A DNA stretch of 64,000 nucleotides, taken from positions 62,001 to 126,000 of the forward strand of contig CBDIHI010000010.1 of assembly GCA_965279075.1 (NCBI GenBank), written 5' to 3'. Positions 26,946-35,209 of this stretch are shown here, piece by piece. Under the pieces are notes generated by a model. The model saw only the letters and a list, made by a program, of their open reading frames with translations. It was not told where the DNA came from and ran no database searches. Within the stretch, counting starts at the first letter, position 1, and the number at the start of each line of letters is the position of its first letter. Origin of the DNA: SZAS-79 sp965279075. GTDB taxonomy: Bacteria > Pseudomonadota > Gammaproteobacteria > Burkholderiales > SG8-39. The position numbers were made by a program, and so were the translations under genes.

Positions 26946-27937
26946 CCTGCTTTATCCCCGGTCAGTTTCGGCGGCTCGAAGAGCGAATGGAAGGCGACCC
27001 GCCTGATCTTCGGGTTGTCGGGGATCGCGTACAGCACGTCGGTCATCAGTTCCTCGAAGATGCCGCGCAGGCTGCGAGCGCCCACGCGGTACTCCATCGC
27101 GATGTCGGCGATCTGCTCGAACACCTGCGGCTTGATCGAGAGTTCCACGCCGTCGGCCTGCAGCATCTCGCGGTACTGGCGGTAGATGGAGTCCTTGGGC
27201 TCGACCATGATGCGCACCATCATGTCGCGCGTCAGGTCCTCGAGCCTGGCGATCACCGGCAGCCGCCCGGCGAACTCCGGGATCAGCCCGTAGGAGAGCA
27301 GGTCGGTCGGCTTCACGCGGGCGTTGATCCGGTCGAGGATGGCCTGGCTCTCCTCCACGCCCGAGAACGACAGGTAGCCGTAGGACTGCGAGTTCTTGAG
27401 GATGTCGGCAAGTCCCACGAACGCGCCGCCGCAGATGAAGAGCACGTGCGTCGTGTCCACGTACTCGCCGCCTTTCAGCCGCACCTGCGAGCCTTCCATG
27501 ATCTTCAGCAGCGCGTGCTGCACGCTCTCGCCCGAGGCCGAGCGGGCGCCGGCGCTGACGGCCTTCAGCTTGTCGACCTCGTCGATGAAGACGATGCCGC
27601 GCCCCGCCTTCGCCACGTCGCCGCCGGCCTTGTCCACCAGCCGCTGCATGATCGCCTCGATCTCGCCGTTGACGAACTCCGACTGCGCCAGCGCCGTCGC
27701 GTCGGCCGTGACGAAGGGCGCGGCGAGGATCTTCGAGAGCGTTTCGCACAGCAACGTCTTGCCGGTGCCGGTCGAGCCGATCAGCAGGATGTTGCTCTTC
27801 ACGAGTTCGGTGCCGTCGGCGCTCGCCTTGGCCGACTTGCGAAAGTGGCTATAGACGGCGACGGCGAGGACCTTCTTGGCTTCGGCCTGGCCGACCACGT
27901 CGAGGTCGAGCTGCCTGACTATGTCGCTGGGGGTCAT
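26942..27937 (-). CDS. ClpX-like AAA+ ATPase lacking zinc-binding domain and IGF loop
   Basis: A 331-residue AAA+ protein aligning with the ClpX core. It shows Walker A GSTGTGKT (54-61), Walker B IVFIDE (115-120), LFICGGAF and sensor-2 GARSLRGIFEE. It lacks the N-terminal C4 zinc domain. The pore-1 loop GYVG reads EFVN (87-90). The RKH loop is shortened to about LKGGEYVD, and GYLSFSG (187-193) stands where the ClpP-docking IGF loop belongs. It is therefore probably not a ClpP partner. The start at 27937 is preferred; an in-frame start 99 bases upstream adds non-ClpX residues. It is cotranscribed with the HtrA-like gene. Confidence 0.88.
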   Translation of the reverse strand: MTPSDIVRQLDLDVVGQAEAKKVLAVAVYSHFRKSAKASADGTELVKSNILLIGSTGTGKTLLCETLSKILAAPFVTADATALAQSEFVNGEIEAIMQRLVDKAGGDVAKAGRGIVFIDEVDKLKAVSAGARSASGESVQHALLKIMEGSQVRLKGGEYVDTTHVLFICGGAFVGLADILKNSQSYGYLSFSGVEESQAILDRINARVKPTDLLSYGLIPEFAGRLPVIARLEDLTRDMMVRIMVEPKDSIYRQYREMLQADGVELSIKPQVFEQIADIAMEYRVGARSLRGIFEELMTDVLYAIPDNPKIRRVAFHSLFEPPKLTGDKAG

Positions 27938-28033
27938 GCGGGTCGGGTCTCCGGGCGCAAGGTGGCGCCGCAGGGCGTAGTCTAAGCCGGGCCGGGGGCG
28001 GGGGTCGATTTGGCGGAAATTGGATTGGAAACC

Positions 28034-28061
28034 CAAGTACTGTGGCGGATCTCCTGTCAGT
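28034..28061. repeat. Left half of dispersed repeat interrupted by IS30
   Basis: CAAGTACTG and CTCCTGTCAGT here match the first half of the repeat at 49604-49658. The second half continues at 29150-29172 on the other side of the insertion sequence. Confidence 0.75.
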
Positions 28062-29147
28062 TTGCAAATTCAAGTTCGAAGTGCGACATCCTGATTGAGC
28101 AGAGAGAGGTGAGGATGTGCACGGGTGTACCTTTCTCGATGACGAGTCTAGGAAGGAGCACTCAATGCGTTATGCACACCTCACCCCAACGGAACGCTAC
28201 CAGATTGCGCTGGGGTTACAAGCGAAGCTGAGTGCCCGGCAGATCGGTCGCAAGCTGGGCCGGCATCACGCGACGATCAGCCGGGAGATTGATAGGGGTT
28301 CTCATGGCAAGCGTGGATACCTGGCCGAAGAAGCACAGTTTGCTGCCGAGCGGCGAGCTCGCCGCTCGGCAGCAAACCATCCGACGAAGTCCGGGGCGCT
28401 ACTGCGCTGTGTGCGCGGACTGATCCGTCTGGACTGGTCCCCGGAGCAGGTGCAGGGATACCTGAGACGTTTCGATCAGCCCCCGATCAGCATCCCGACG
28501 CTGTACGCGCACGTACGCCGGGACCGGGCGCTCGGTGGGCAGCTCCACGAGCACCTGCGCTACGGCCGGCGTACGCGCCCGTGGGGCAAGCGCAACACGG
28601 GCAGCATCCCCGCGGACCGGCCGAGCATCCGCAGCCGTCCCGATCACGTTAAGCAGCGCCTGATTTGCGGGGATTGGGAAGGCGACACCTTCATGGGTCG
28701 CCAAGGCAGTCCTCACCGCAAGCTGTGCCTGGTAGAACGGCGCAGCCGCTATATGTGCCTGCTCACACCGTTCGGTGGCCTGAGCCTGTCGCAGAAGGTT
28801 GCGCGCACGACCATCGCCGCGTTACGCGATCTGCCCAAACGCTCGATCACCTTCGACAACGGGTCGGAATTCTCGCTCTACAAGACGATCGAAGACGGCC
28901 TCAAATGCAAAGCCTACTTCGCCGATCCCGGCCGTCCGGGGCAGAGAGGAACCTGCGAGAACACCATCGGACTGGTGCGCCAGTACATCCCGAAAGGCAC
29001 CAGCGGAATCCATCTGACCAGGGCACAGGTTAAGGGCATCCAGGACAAGCTCAACAACCGACCCCGAAAGTGCCTGGGATTCAAAACCCCGGCTGAGGTA
29101 CTCTTGCAAGCAAATCCACCTGTCGCGCTTCGAACTTGAATGCGCAA
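28062..29147 (+). mobile_element. IS30 family insertion sequence, complete
   Basis: A 1086-bp element bounded by 27-bp terminal inverted repeats (28062-28088 and 29121-29147) that match at 24 of 27 positions, with core ATTCAAGTTCGAAG. One transposase gene fills the interior. The dinucleotide GT flanks both ends (28060-28061 and 29148-29149), consistent with the 2-3 bp target duplication of this family. Removing the element and one GT restores a repeat like that at 49604. The intact ORF and ends suggest recent insertion. Confidence 0.92.
28165..29139 (+). CDS. IS30 family transposase
   Basis: A 324-residue DDE transposase. The N-terminal HTH is YAHLTPTERYQIALGLQA plus SARQIGRKLGRHHATISREI, typical of IS30. 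The catalytic core contains WEGDTFMG (first Asp), ITFDNGSEFS (second Asp) and GTCENTIGLVRQYIPKGT (Glu). GGAAGGAG precedes the ATG at 28165; an in-frame ATG 48 bases earlier is less likely. No truncation is visible, so it may be active. Confidence 0.95.
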   Translation: MRYAHLTPTERYQIALGLQAKLSARQIGRKLGRHHATISREIDRGSHGKRGYLAEEAQFAAERRARRSAANHPTKSGALLRCVRGLIRLDWSPEQVQGYLRRFDQPPISIPTLYAHVRRDRALGGQLHEHLRYGRRTRPWGKRNTGSIPADRPSIRSRPDHVKQRLICGDWEGDTFMGRQGSPHRKLCLVERRSRYMCLLTPFGGLSLSQKVARTTIAALRDLPKRSITFDNGSEFSLYKTIEDGLKCKAYFADPGRPGQRGTCENTIGLVRQYIPKGTSGIHLTRAQVKGIQDKLNNRPRKCLGFKTPAEVLLQANPPVALRT

Positions 29148-29149
29148 GT

Positions 29150-29172
29150 TTGCGTACCGGTACCGGTACATC
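29150..29172. repeat. Right half of dispersed repeat interrupted by IS30
   Basis: TTGCGTACCGGTACCGGTAC followed by ATC matches the second half of the repeat at 49604-49658 with one difference. It contains two overlapping copies of CCGGTAC. Confidence 0.75.
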
Positions 29173-29355
29173 GCCAAGCCGGGATCGGCCCGTTTCAGCA
29201 TGAACCGGAAGCACGCGCCGCCGCCCGCGGTGCCTTCCGCAGGGATCTGGGTCGGCCACACCTGGAATTGCGAACCTGTCCTGACAATTCGCTCCCTTCG
29301 GCCGCCGGGCGCGATACGATTTCCCCATCGACCTGCCTTCCGGATGGAGCCCGCA

Positions 29356-30321
29356 ATGCGAACACTGCTTTCGATCATATCCGCCACCGGCCTCGCCCTG
29401 GCCATGCCGGCCGTCTTGGCGCAGGGCTTCCCCGCCAAGCCCATCCACTGGGTCAGCCCGTGGGCGCCGGGCGGCGCGAACGACATCCTCTCGCGCATGA
29501 TCGGCAACGAGATCTCGAAGTCGCTCGGCCAGCCGGTCATCGTCGAGAACCGGCCCGGCGCTTCCGGCACCACGGGCACCGCGGGGGTGGCGAAGGCGCC
29601 CGCCGACGGCTACACGGTGACGCTCGGCAGCACGCCTTCGTACGCGACTGCGCCGAGCATGTACCCGAACCTCGCCTACGATCCGGTGAAGGACTTCGCG
29701 CCGGTGACGCTGGTCGCGCGCGTGGCCAACCTGCTGGTGGTGCATCCCTCGGTGCCGGCGAAGAGCGTGAAGGAACTGGTCGCCTACGCCAAGGCGAATC
29801 CGGGCAAGCTGAACTTCACCTCGGTCGGCAGCGGCTCGACGCCGCACCTGTCGGCCGAGCTCCTCAAGATGCTGACCGGCACGGAGATGAACCACGTGCC
29901 GTACAAGGGCACGGCCCCCGCGCTGGTGGACCTGATCGCGGGGCGCGTGGAACTCGCATTCGAGGGCACGCCCGCGCTGTTGCCGCACGTGAAGGCGGGC
30001 TCCCTGCGCGCGTTGGGCATCACATCCGCGAAGCGCTCCCCGTTGCTGCCGGACGTGCCCGCTATCGCGGAGACGCTGCCGGGCTTCGACGTGAACGTCT
30101 GGTACGCGGTGTTCGCGCCCGCCGGCACGCCGCCCGAGGTTGTGAAGAAGCTCAACGGCGCGATCGTCGCGAGCCTGCGCACGCCGGAACTGTCCAAGCA
30201 GCTCGGTGACATGGGCGCGGAGCTCGTCGGCAGCACGCCCGAGGAACTGGGCGCTTACCTGAAGGCCGAGACCGCCAAGTGGGAGAAGGTCATCAAGACC
30301 GCGGGCATCAAGGCGAACTGA
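29356..30321 (+). CDS. Bug/TctC-type solute-binding protein upstream of SDR
   Basis: A 321-residue periplasmic receptor with signal peptide ending near MPAVLAQ. Bug features are IHWVSPWAPGGANDILSRM, VENRPGASGTTGTAGVAKAPADGYT and LLPDVPAIAETLPGF. GGAG at 29346 supports the ATG at 29356; an in-frame ATG four codons earlier is possible. The dehydrogenase gene starts two bases after the stop. Confidence 0.92.
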   Translation: MRTLLSIISATGLALAMPAVLAQGFPAKPIHWVSPWAPGGANDILSRMIGNEISKSLGQPVIVENRPGASGTTGTAGVAKAPADGYTVTLGSTPSYATAPSMYPNLAYDPVKDFAPVTLVARVANLLVVHPSVPAKSVKELVAYAKANPGKLNFTSVGSGSTPHLSAELLKMLTGTEMNHVPYKGTAPALVDLIAGRVELAFEGTPALLPHVKAGSLRALGITSAKRSPLLPDVPAIAETLPGFDVNVWYAVFAPAGTPPEVVKKLNGAIVASLRTPELSKQLGDMGAELVGSTPEELGAYLKAETAKWEKVIKTAGIKAN

Positions 30322-30323
30322 GC

Positions 30324-31085
30324 GTGGACGGCAAGCTGTCGCTGAAGGGCAAGGTCGCGCTGGTCACGGGCGCAGGCAAGGGCCTCGGGCGCGCGGCGGC
30401 GCTCGGCCTTGCGCGCGCGGGTGCGGACGTTGCGCTGCTTGCCCGCACGAGGAAAGACCTCGAGGTGCTGAAAGCCGAAATCGAAGCGCTGGGCCGCAAG
30501 GCCGCGGTGGAGGTCGGTGACGTGACGAAGTCCGCGCAAGTGGACGCGGCGGTCGCCAACACCGTCGCAACGCTCGGGCGGCTCGACATCGTCGTGCATT
30601 CAGCCGGCGGCAGCATGCGCAAGCCGGCGCTCGACCTGACCGACGCCGACTGGGGCGCGCTGATCGCGGTGAACCTGGATTCGACCTTCTTCGTGAACCG
30701 CGCGGCGGGGCGCGTGATGACCGCGCAGCGCTCGGGCTCGATCATCAATATTTCGTCGGGTGCGGGACTGCGCGGGCGGCCGACGAATGCGCCTTACTCA
30801 GCGGCGAAGGCGGGAGTGATCAACCTGACCAAGGCTCTGGCGATGGAGTGGGCCGCCTCGGGCGTGCGCGTCAACGCGCTTGCGCCGGGACGGTTCCTGA
30901 CCCCGCTGACCGCGACCGAGATGGGCGACCCGGCGAAGTACGCGGCCTACATCAAGAACGTGCCGCTCGGCCGCATCGGCAAGCCCGAGGAACTGGAAGA
31001 GATCGTCGTGTGGCTCGCGTCCGAGGCCTCCGCCTTCGTGACCGGCAGCGTGCTGGTCATCGACGGCGGGCAGACGCTGCTGTAG
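30324..31085 (+). CDS. Short-chain dehydrogenase/reductase
   Basis: A 253-residue classical SDR starting with GTG two bases after the Bug stop. The cofactor motif is VALVTGAGKGLGRAAALG. The catalytic Ser, Tyr and Lys lie in INISSGAGLRG and APYSAAKAGVINLTKAL, and the family C-terminus is VTGSVLVIDGGQTLL. It would oxidise or reduce a hydroxy/keto group with NAD(P). A glucose dehydrogenase or 3-oxoacyl reductase label would be overprecise. Confidence 0.92.
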   Translation: MDGKLSLKGKVALVTGAGKGLGRAAALGLARAGADVALLARTRKDLEVLKAEIEALGRKAAVEVGDVTKSAQVDAAVANTVATLGRLDIVVHSAGGSMRKPALDLTDADWGALIAVNLDSTFFVNRAAGRVMTAQRSGSIINISSGAGLRGRPTNAPYSAAKAGVINLTKALAMEWAASGVRVNALAPGRFLTPLTATEMGDPAKYAAYIKNVPLGRIGKPEELEEIVVWLASEASAFVTGSVLVIDGGQTLL

Positions 31086-31088
31086 CGG

Positions 31089-31607
31089 CTACTTCTTTTT
31101 GGCGGCCTTCTTCTTCGCGGCCGGCTTCCTTTTCGCCGGACGGACCTGGAACGTGCAGATCGTCTCCACCGGCGCGGTGTAGATCAGGTCCGGCACGCTG
31201 AGGCTCGCGCGCGCCATCGCGCCTTTTTCGGGCCCGAACACCTCGACGAAGAGGTCGGAGGCGCCGTTCGACACGAAGGGCGACTTCTCGAACCCGGGCA
31301 CGCCGTTCACGTAGATCGTGAGCTGCACCACGCGCACGATGCGGTCGAGGTCGCCGAGCACGGCCTTGGCCTGAGCAAGGTGGTTGATCGCGCACAGGCG
31401 CGCCGACTGGTAGGCCTGCTCGACCGTGACCTTGCCGCCCACCTTGCCGAGATAGGGAAACTTCCCGTTGGTGTGGCCGAGCGTGCCCTGGCAGAACAGC
31501 AGTTCGCCGACCACCACGCCGGAGACCAGCGCGGGGTTGGCCTTGACGACGGGGGCCTCGGGCAGGGTGATGCCGAGTTTCTTGAGTCTTGCTTCGAGCT
31601 TTGCCAT
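31089..31607 (-). CDS. Rid family (YjgF/YER057c/UK114) protein with Lys-rich tail
   Basis: A 172-residue protein. The RidA-like core spans about residues 20-152 (GELLFCQGTLGH, the segment ARLCAINHLAQAKAVLGDLDRIVRV, FVSNGASDLFVEVFGP, ARASLSVPDL). The tail is a basic PAKRKPAAKKKAAKKK. Classical RidA hydrolyses reactive enamines and imines; the arginine of that site is not evident at its usual position, so activity is uncertain. It is last in a GST-FAH-Bug-Rid operon. Confidence 0.85.
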   Translation of the reverse strand: MAKLEARLKKLGITLPEAPVVKANPALVSGVVVGELLFCQGTLGHTNGKFPYLGKVGGKVTVEQAYQSARLCAINHLAQAKAVLGDLDRIVRVVQLTIYVNGVPGFEKSPFVSNGASDLFVEVFGPEKGAMARASLSVPDLIYTAPVETICTFQVRPAKRKPAAKKKAAKKK

Positions 31608-31627
31608 GGGCGCTTCCTTCGAGTGGG

Positions 31628-32596
31628 TTACTCGGCCTTGGTGCCGGAATCCCGGATCACCTTGGCCCATTTCGCGATTTCGGAAATCTGGAAGCGCGCG
31701 AACTCGTCCGGGTTGCCCGGGCCGGGCTCGGCGCCGAGCAGCGCGTAGCGTTCCTTCACGTCCGGCAGGTTGAGCACCAGCGTGACCTCGTTCGAGAGCT
31801 TCATGACGATGTCGCGCGGCGTGCCGGCCGGCGCGAACAGGCCGAACCATCCAGCCACTTCGTAGCCGGGCAGGCCGGATTCGCCGATGGTGGGCAGGTC
31901 TGGCACCGCCTGCGAACGCTTCGCGCCGGTCTGCGCGAGCGCGCGCAGCTTTCCCGATTTCACCAGCGGCAGCGCCGAGGGCATGCTGTCGAGCATCATC
32001 GTGACCTGCCCGCCCATGACATCCGTGAGGGCCGGGATGCTGCCCTTGTACGGGATGTGGCTCATCTGGATGCCGGCCATGGTCTTGAACAGTTCCGCCG
32101 CGAGGTGGCTGGGCGTGCCCGAGCCGCCGCTCGCGTAATTGAGGCCGCCGGGTTTCGCCTTGCCCAGCGCGATGAACTCGCGCACGTTCTTCGCCGGCAG
32201 CGAGGGGTTCACGACCATCAGGTTGGGCGTGATCGCGGCGAGGTTCACCGGCACGAAATCCTTCACCGGGTCGTAGGAGAGCTTCTCGATCAGCGTGACG
32301 TTGACCGCCATGTTGGCCGTCGACCCCATGATCAGCGTGTAGCCGTCGGGCGCGGAGCGCGCGACGAGCTCGGCGCCTATCGTGCCGCCCGCGCCGGCGC
32401 GGTTCTCGACCACGACCTGCTGGCCCCAGCGCTCGGCGAGCTTCTGCCCCACCAGGCGCGCGACCACGTCGGTGGGCCCGGCGGGCGGGAACGGCACGAC
32501 CAGGCGGATGGGCTTCGAAGGGTAGGGCGCCTGCGCGTGCGCCGCGAAGGTGCACGCGGCGCAGAGCGCGAACAGCAGTGGTGCGAGGGTTTTCAT
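31628..32596 (-). CDS. Bug/TctC-type solute-binding protein in FAH operon
   Basis: A 322-residue receptor with signal peptide LAPLLFALCAACTFAAHAQ. Bug features are IRLVVPFPPAGPTDVVARLV, VENRAGAGGTIGAELVARSAPDGYT and VPDLPTIGESGLPGY. It sits between the FAH and Rid genes, 20 bases from the latter. Confidence 0.92.
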   Translation of the reverse strand: MKTLAPLLFALCAACTFAAHAQAPYPSKPIRLVVPFPPAGPTDVVARLVGQKLAERWGQQVVVENRAGAGGTIGAELVARSAPDGYTLIMGSTANMAVNVTLIEKLSYDPVKDFVPVNLAAITPNLMVVNPSLPAKNVREFIALGKAKPGGLNYASGGSGTPSHLAAELFKTMAGIQMSHIPYKGSIPALTDVMGGQVTMMLDSMPSALPLVKSGKLRALAQTGAKRSQAVPDLPTIGESGLPGYEVAGWFGLFAPAGTPRDIVMKLSNEVTLVLNLPDVKERYALLGAEPGPGNPDEFARFQISEIAKWAKVIRDSGTKAE

Positions 32597-32682
32597 GTGC
32601 CGGCGAAAAGCGAAGGTGGAGCGGCCATTACACAATGCGGCCGCCCGCCTTGCCAAGCACAGGTTCGAAATGCGGGGCGCCG

Positions 32683-33621
32683 CTATTTCTTCGCCGGCGC
32701 GTACTTCCCCGTCAGCTGCGGCGTGCTCACGCCTTCGAGCCCCTTGTTCTTGTGCTCGAGCCGCGTGTCGCGCGACCACGTGCGCTTGAGGTCGTCGCGG
32801 ATCTTGATGTGCAAACGGCCGAGGCCTTCGGTCTCCATCTCGACCAGGTCGCCGTCCTGGAAGGCGTTGAGCCCGCCGTGGTTGGTGCCGGTGGCGATCA
32901 CGTCGCCGGGCTCGAGGGTGTGGATCGAGCTGACCCACGCGATGCAGCGCGCGATCTTGTGCGCCATGTCGTCGGTGTTGAAATCCTGCTTGAGCTTGCC
33001 GTTGACCCAGAGCTTGATTCCCATCTTCTGCGGGTTCGCGACCTCGTCCGCGGTCACGAGCCAGGGCCCCATCGGCGCGAAGGTGTCGCGCGATTTCATC
33101 TGGTAGAAGACGTTGTTCGGCGGCGGCAGGCCGCGCGCCGAGCCGTCGATGAAGTTGAGGTAGCCGAAGACGTACTTCATCGCCTCGGACTCGGGCACGT
33201 TCGAGCAGCGCTTGCCGATCACCAGCGCCATCTCGGCCTCGCCCTCGAACACCGTGGCGGGGATGTCGGGCAGCACCATGGTGTCGCCGTCGCCGATCAC
33301 GCAGTTGGGCGACTTCAGGAAGGCGTTGATCGGCGCGGGCTCGGTGCGCGTGCCGTCCTCCATGTAATTCACCGCCATGCAGTCGATGTTCCACGGGCGC
33401 GGCAGCGGCGAGCGCAGCCGCACCTTGCCCAGCGGCAGGGCCGTGCCCTGTTCGGCCGCGTGCTCGAGCTTCGGGCGGTATTCGTCGAAGCGCGCGATGG
33501 CGGCGTTGATCAGGTCGTGCGGGCCGGTATGGGGGATGTCGCGCACGACGGCGGACACGTCGACCAGCAGGTGGTCGCGCACCACGCCTAGCTTGAAATC
33601 GTCGAAGAATACGAGCTTCAC
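32683..33621 (-). CDS. Fumarylacetoacetate hydrolase family protein
   Basis: A 312-residue FAH-fold enzyme starting with GTG, with AAGGAA upstream. Metal ligands are seen in VFEGEAEMALVIGK (two Glu) and later FGYLNFIDGSARGL; the catalytic-region segments SRDTFAPMGPWLVTADEV and ATGTNHGGLNAFQDGDLV also match. The family cleaves or decarboxylates diketo acids in aromatic-ring degradation. Together with the upstream GST and the Bug receptor this suggests a maleylpyruvate- or maleylacetoacetate-like route, which is inference. Confidence 0.92.
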   Translation of the reverse strand: MKLVFFDDFKLGVVRDHLLVDVSAVVRDIPHTGPHDLINAAIARFDEYRPKLEHAAEQGTALPLGKVRLRSPLPRPWNIDCMAVNYMEDGTRTEPAPINAFLKSPNCVIGDGDTMVLPDIPATVFEGEAEMALVIGKRCSNVPESEAMKYVFGYLNFIDGSARGLPPPNNVFYQMKSRDTFAPMGPWLVTADEVANPQKMGIKLWVNGKLKQDFNTDDMAHKIARCIAWVSSIHTLEPGDVIATGTNHGGLNAFQDGDLVEMETEGLGRLHIKIRDDLKRTWSRDTRLEHKNKGLEGVSTPQLTGKYAPAKK

Positions 33622-33659
33622 GAGGGTTCCTTTCTTCTTTTTCGGGTTCGGTGCCGGCC

Positions 33660-34325
33660 TCAGGCCGCCGGCTTCTTGTAGGTATCGAGCTTCACGCGTT
33701 CGCGCTCGAGGACGGCGGCCACCGGCGCCTCGGCCATCACGCGCTCGACGTGGGCGAGCAGGGTCGGGTAGCCCGCCGGGTCGATGCCGGCGTAGCCGCC
33801 CCAGCGCAGGAGCGTGAAAGCGTAGGCGTCGTGGAAGGACAGGTGCTCGCCGAGCATCCACGGCGAGGCCTTGGCGGCCCAGCCCTCCACGCGCCGCAGG
33901 TGCTCGCGGAACTTGCCCACGCCCACCGCCTTGATGTCGGCGCACGCGGCCTCGCTCACCGCGAACTTGTGCGGCATGAAGACGTGCGTGAAGGTCGGGT
34001 GCGCGGTGTTGTTCATCCACGCGAGCTGCGACAGCGCCTGCGCGCGCGGCCACGAGTCGGTGGGCAGCAGCTTCGCGTCCGGGTTGGAGCGGTCGATCCA
34101 GTCGCAGATCGAGACGATCTGCGTGAGCGTGTTGCCGTCGACGAGGACGAGGGGCACCTGGGCGTCCGGGTTCATCGCCTGGTACTCGGGTGTCTGGTGC
34201 TCGCCCTTGTGCAGCTTGACGATCTTCGGCAGGTAGTCGCGGCCGGTGATCGATTTGACGATCTCGAGGCCCACGTGCGGGACGAACGAGCAGGCGCCGG
34301 GGGCGAAATAGAGTTCGACTTTCAT
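33660..34325 (-). CDS. Glutathione S-transferase family protein
   Basis: A 221-residue GST. The N-terminal thioredoxin-like domain begins ELYFAPGACSFVPHVGLEI, with the glutathione-contacting AQVPLVLVDGNTLTQIVSICDWI at about 55-77. The C-terminal helical domain includes LGEHLSFHDAYAFTLLRW. The ACSF start resembles beta-class enzymes with a catalytic Cys. It precedes the FAH gene by 38 bases and may isomerise a ring-cleavage product. Confidence 0.92.
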   Translation of the reverse strand: MKVELYFAPGACSFVPHVGLEIVKSITGRDYLPKIVKLHKGEHQTPEYQAMNPDAQVPLVLVDGNTLTQIVSICDWIDRSNPDAKLLPTDSWPRAQALSQLAWMNNTAHPTFTHVFMPHKFAVSEAACADIKAVGVGKFREHLRRVEGWAAKASPWMLGEHLSFHDAYAFTLLRWGGYAGIDPAGYPTLLAHVERVMAEAPVAAVLERERVKLDTYKKPAA

Positions 34326-34344
34326 TGCGGTCTCCTGTGCCGGT

Positions 34345-35199
34345 CTACGCCAGCGCTGTGGGTCGGGGCGCAGTGCGGAGGATGCGCTGTGCACCGGTGA
34401 ACAACAGGTAGTGGCGGCCCGAGGCGCGCCCGATCATCGTGATGCCGGTGCGTTTCGCGATCTCGTGGCCCATCTTGGTGAGGCCCGAGCGCGAGACGAG
34501 GAAGGGGATGCCCATCTGGGCGCACTTGATCACCATCTCGGAGGTCAGCCGCCCGGTGGTGTAGAACACCTTGTCGGAGCCGTCGATGCCGTCCAGCCAC
34601 ATGGTGCCGGCGATCGCGTCCACCGCGTTGTGGCGGCCCACGTCCTCGACGAACATCAGGATCTCGGCGCCCTCGGGGGTCGCCTTGGCCAGTGCGCAGC
34701 CGTGCACCGCGCCGGCCTGCTTGTAGATGGTCTCGTGCTTGCGCACCTGTTCGATGAGCGAAAAGAGCTGGAAATCCTCGAGCCTCACGTCGTCGCGCAG
34801 CTTGATGGAGTCGATCTCGTCCATCAGTCCGCCGAACACGGTGCCCTGCCCGCAGCCGGTGGTGACGGTGCGCTTCGACAGGCGAGCCTCGAGGTCTGCG
34901 ACGCCGCGGCCCGTTCCCTTCCTCGTGACGATGGCGACCGAATCGGTCTCCCAGTCAACCTGCACCTCGGCGATGTCTTCGATGGACCCCACCAGCCGCT
35001 GGTTGCGCAGGTAACCGATCACCAGCGCCTCGGGCGCCTGGCCGAGCGTCATCAGCGTGACGAGCTCGCGCTTGTCGAGGTACAGGGTGAGGGGATGCTC
35101 GCCCGCGATCGCAGTCGGTTCCACCTCGCCGCGTTCGTTGAGCGCCTCGACCTCGAAGGTCGCGGGGCGGCTGGCGCTGGTGAGCCTGGGGCGCGGCAT
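34345..35199 (-). CDS. fdhD: Formate dehydrogenase accessory sulfurtransferase FdhD
   Basis: A 284-residue FdhD, which passes sulfur from IscS to the molybdenum or tungsten cofactor of formate dehydrogenase. Family segments are PLTLYLDKRELVTLMTLG, VTTGCGQGTVFGG, GAVHGCALA, VEDVGRHNAVDAIAG and TTGRLTSEMVIKCAQMGIP. The catalytic loop has one Cys (TTGCGQG), where E. coli has Cys-x-x-Cys. The start at 35199 leaves 10 bases to the moaA stop, so moaA and fdhD are cotranscribed. Confidence 0.95.
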   Translation of the reverse strand: MPRPRLTSASRPATFEVEALNERGEVEPTAIAGEHPLTLYLDKRELVTLMTLGQAPEALVIGYLRNQRLVGSIEDIAEVQVDWETDSVAIVTRKGTGRGVADLEARLSKRTVTTGCGQGTVFGGLMDEIDSIKLRDDVRLEDFQLFSLIEQVRKHETIYKQAGAVHGCALAKATPEGAEILMFVEDVGRHNAVDAIAGTMWLDGIDGSDKVFYTTGRLTSEMVIKCAQMGIPFLVSRSGLTKMGHEIAKRTGITMIGRASGRHYLLFTGAQRILRTAPRPTALA

Positions 35200-35209
35200 G
35201 GCTACGCGC

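Noticed and set aside
28117..28164. Upstream in-frame ATG as the start of the IS30 transposase
   Set aside because: The extra 16 residues have no family similarity, and the ATG at 28165 has a strong GGAAGGAG ribosome site.
12081..32596. Bug genes as parts of complete tripartite tricarboxylate transporters
   Set aside because: No TctA-like large permease or TctB-like small membrane protein gene occurs in the window.
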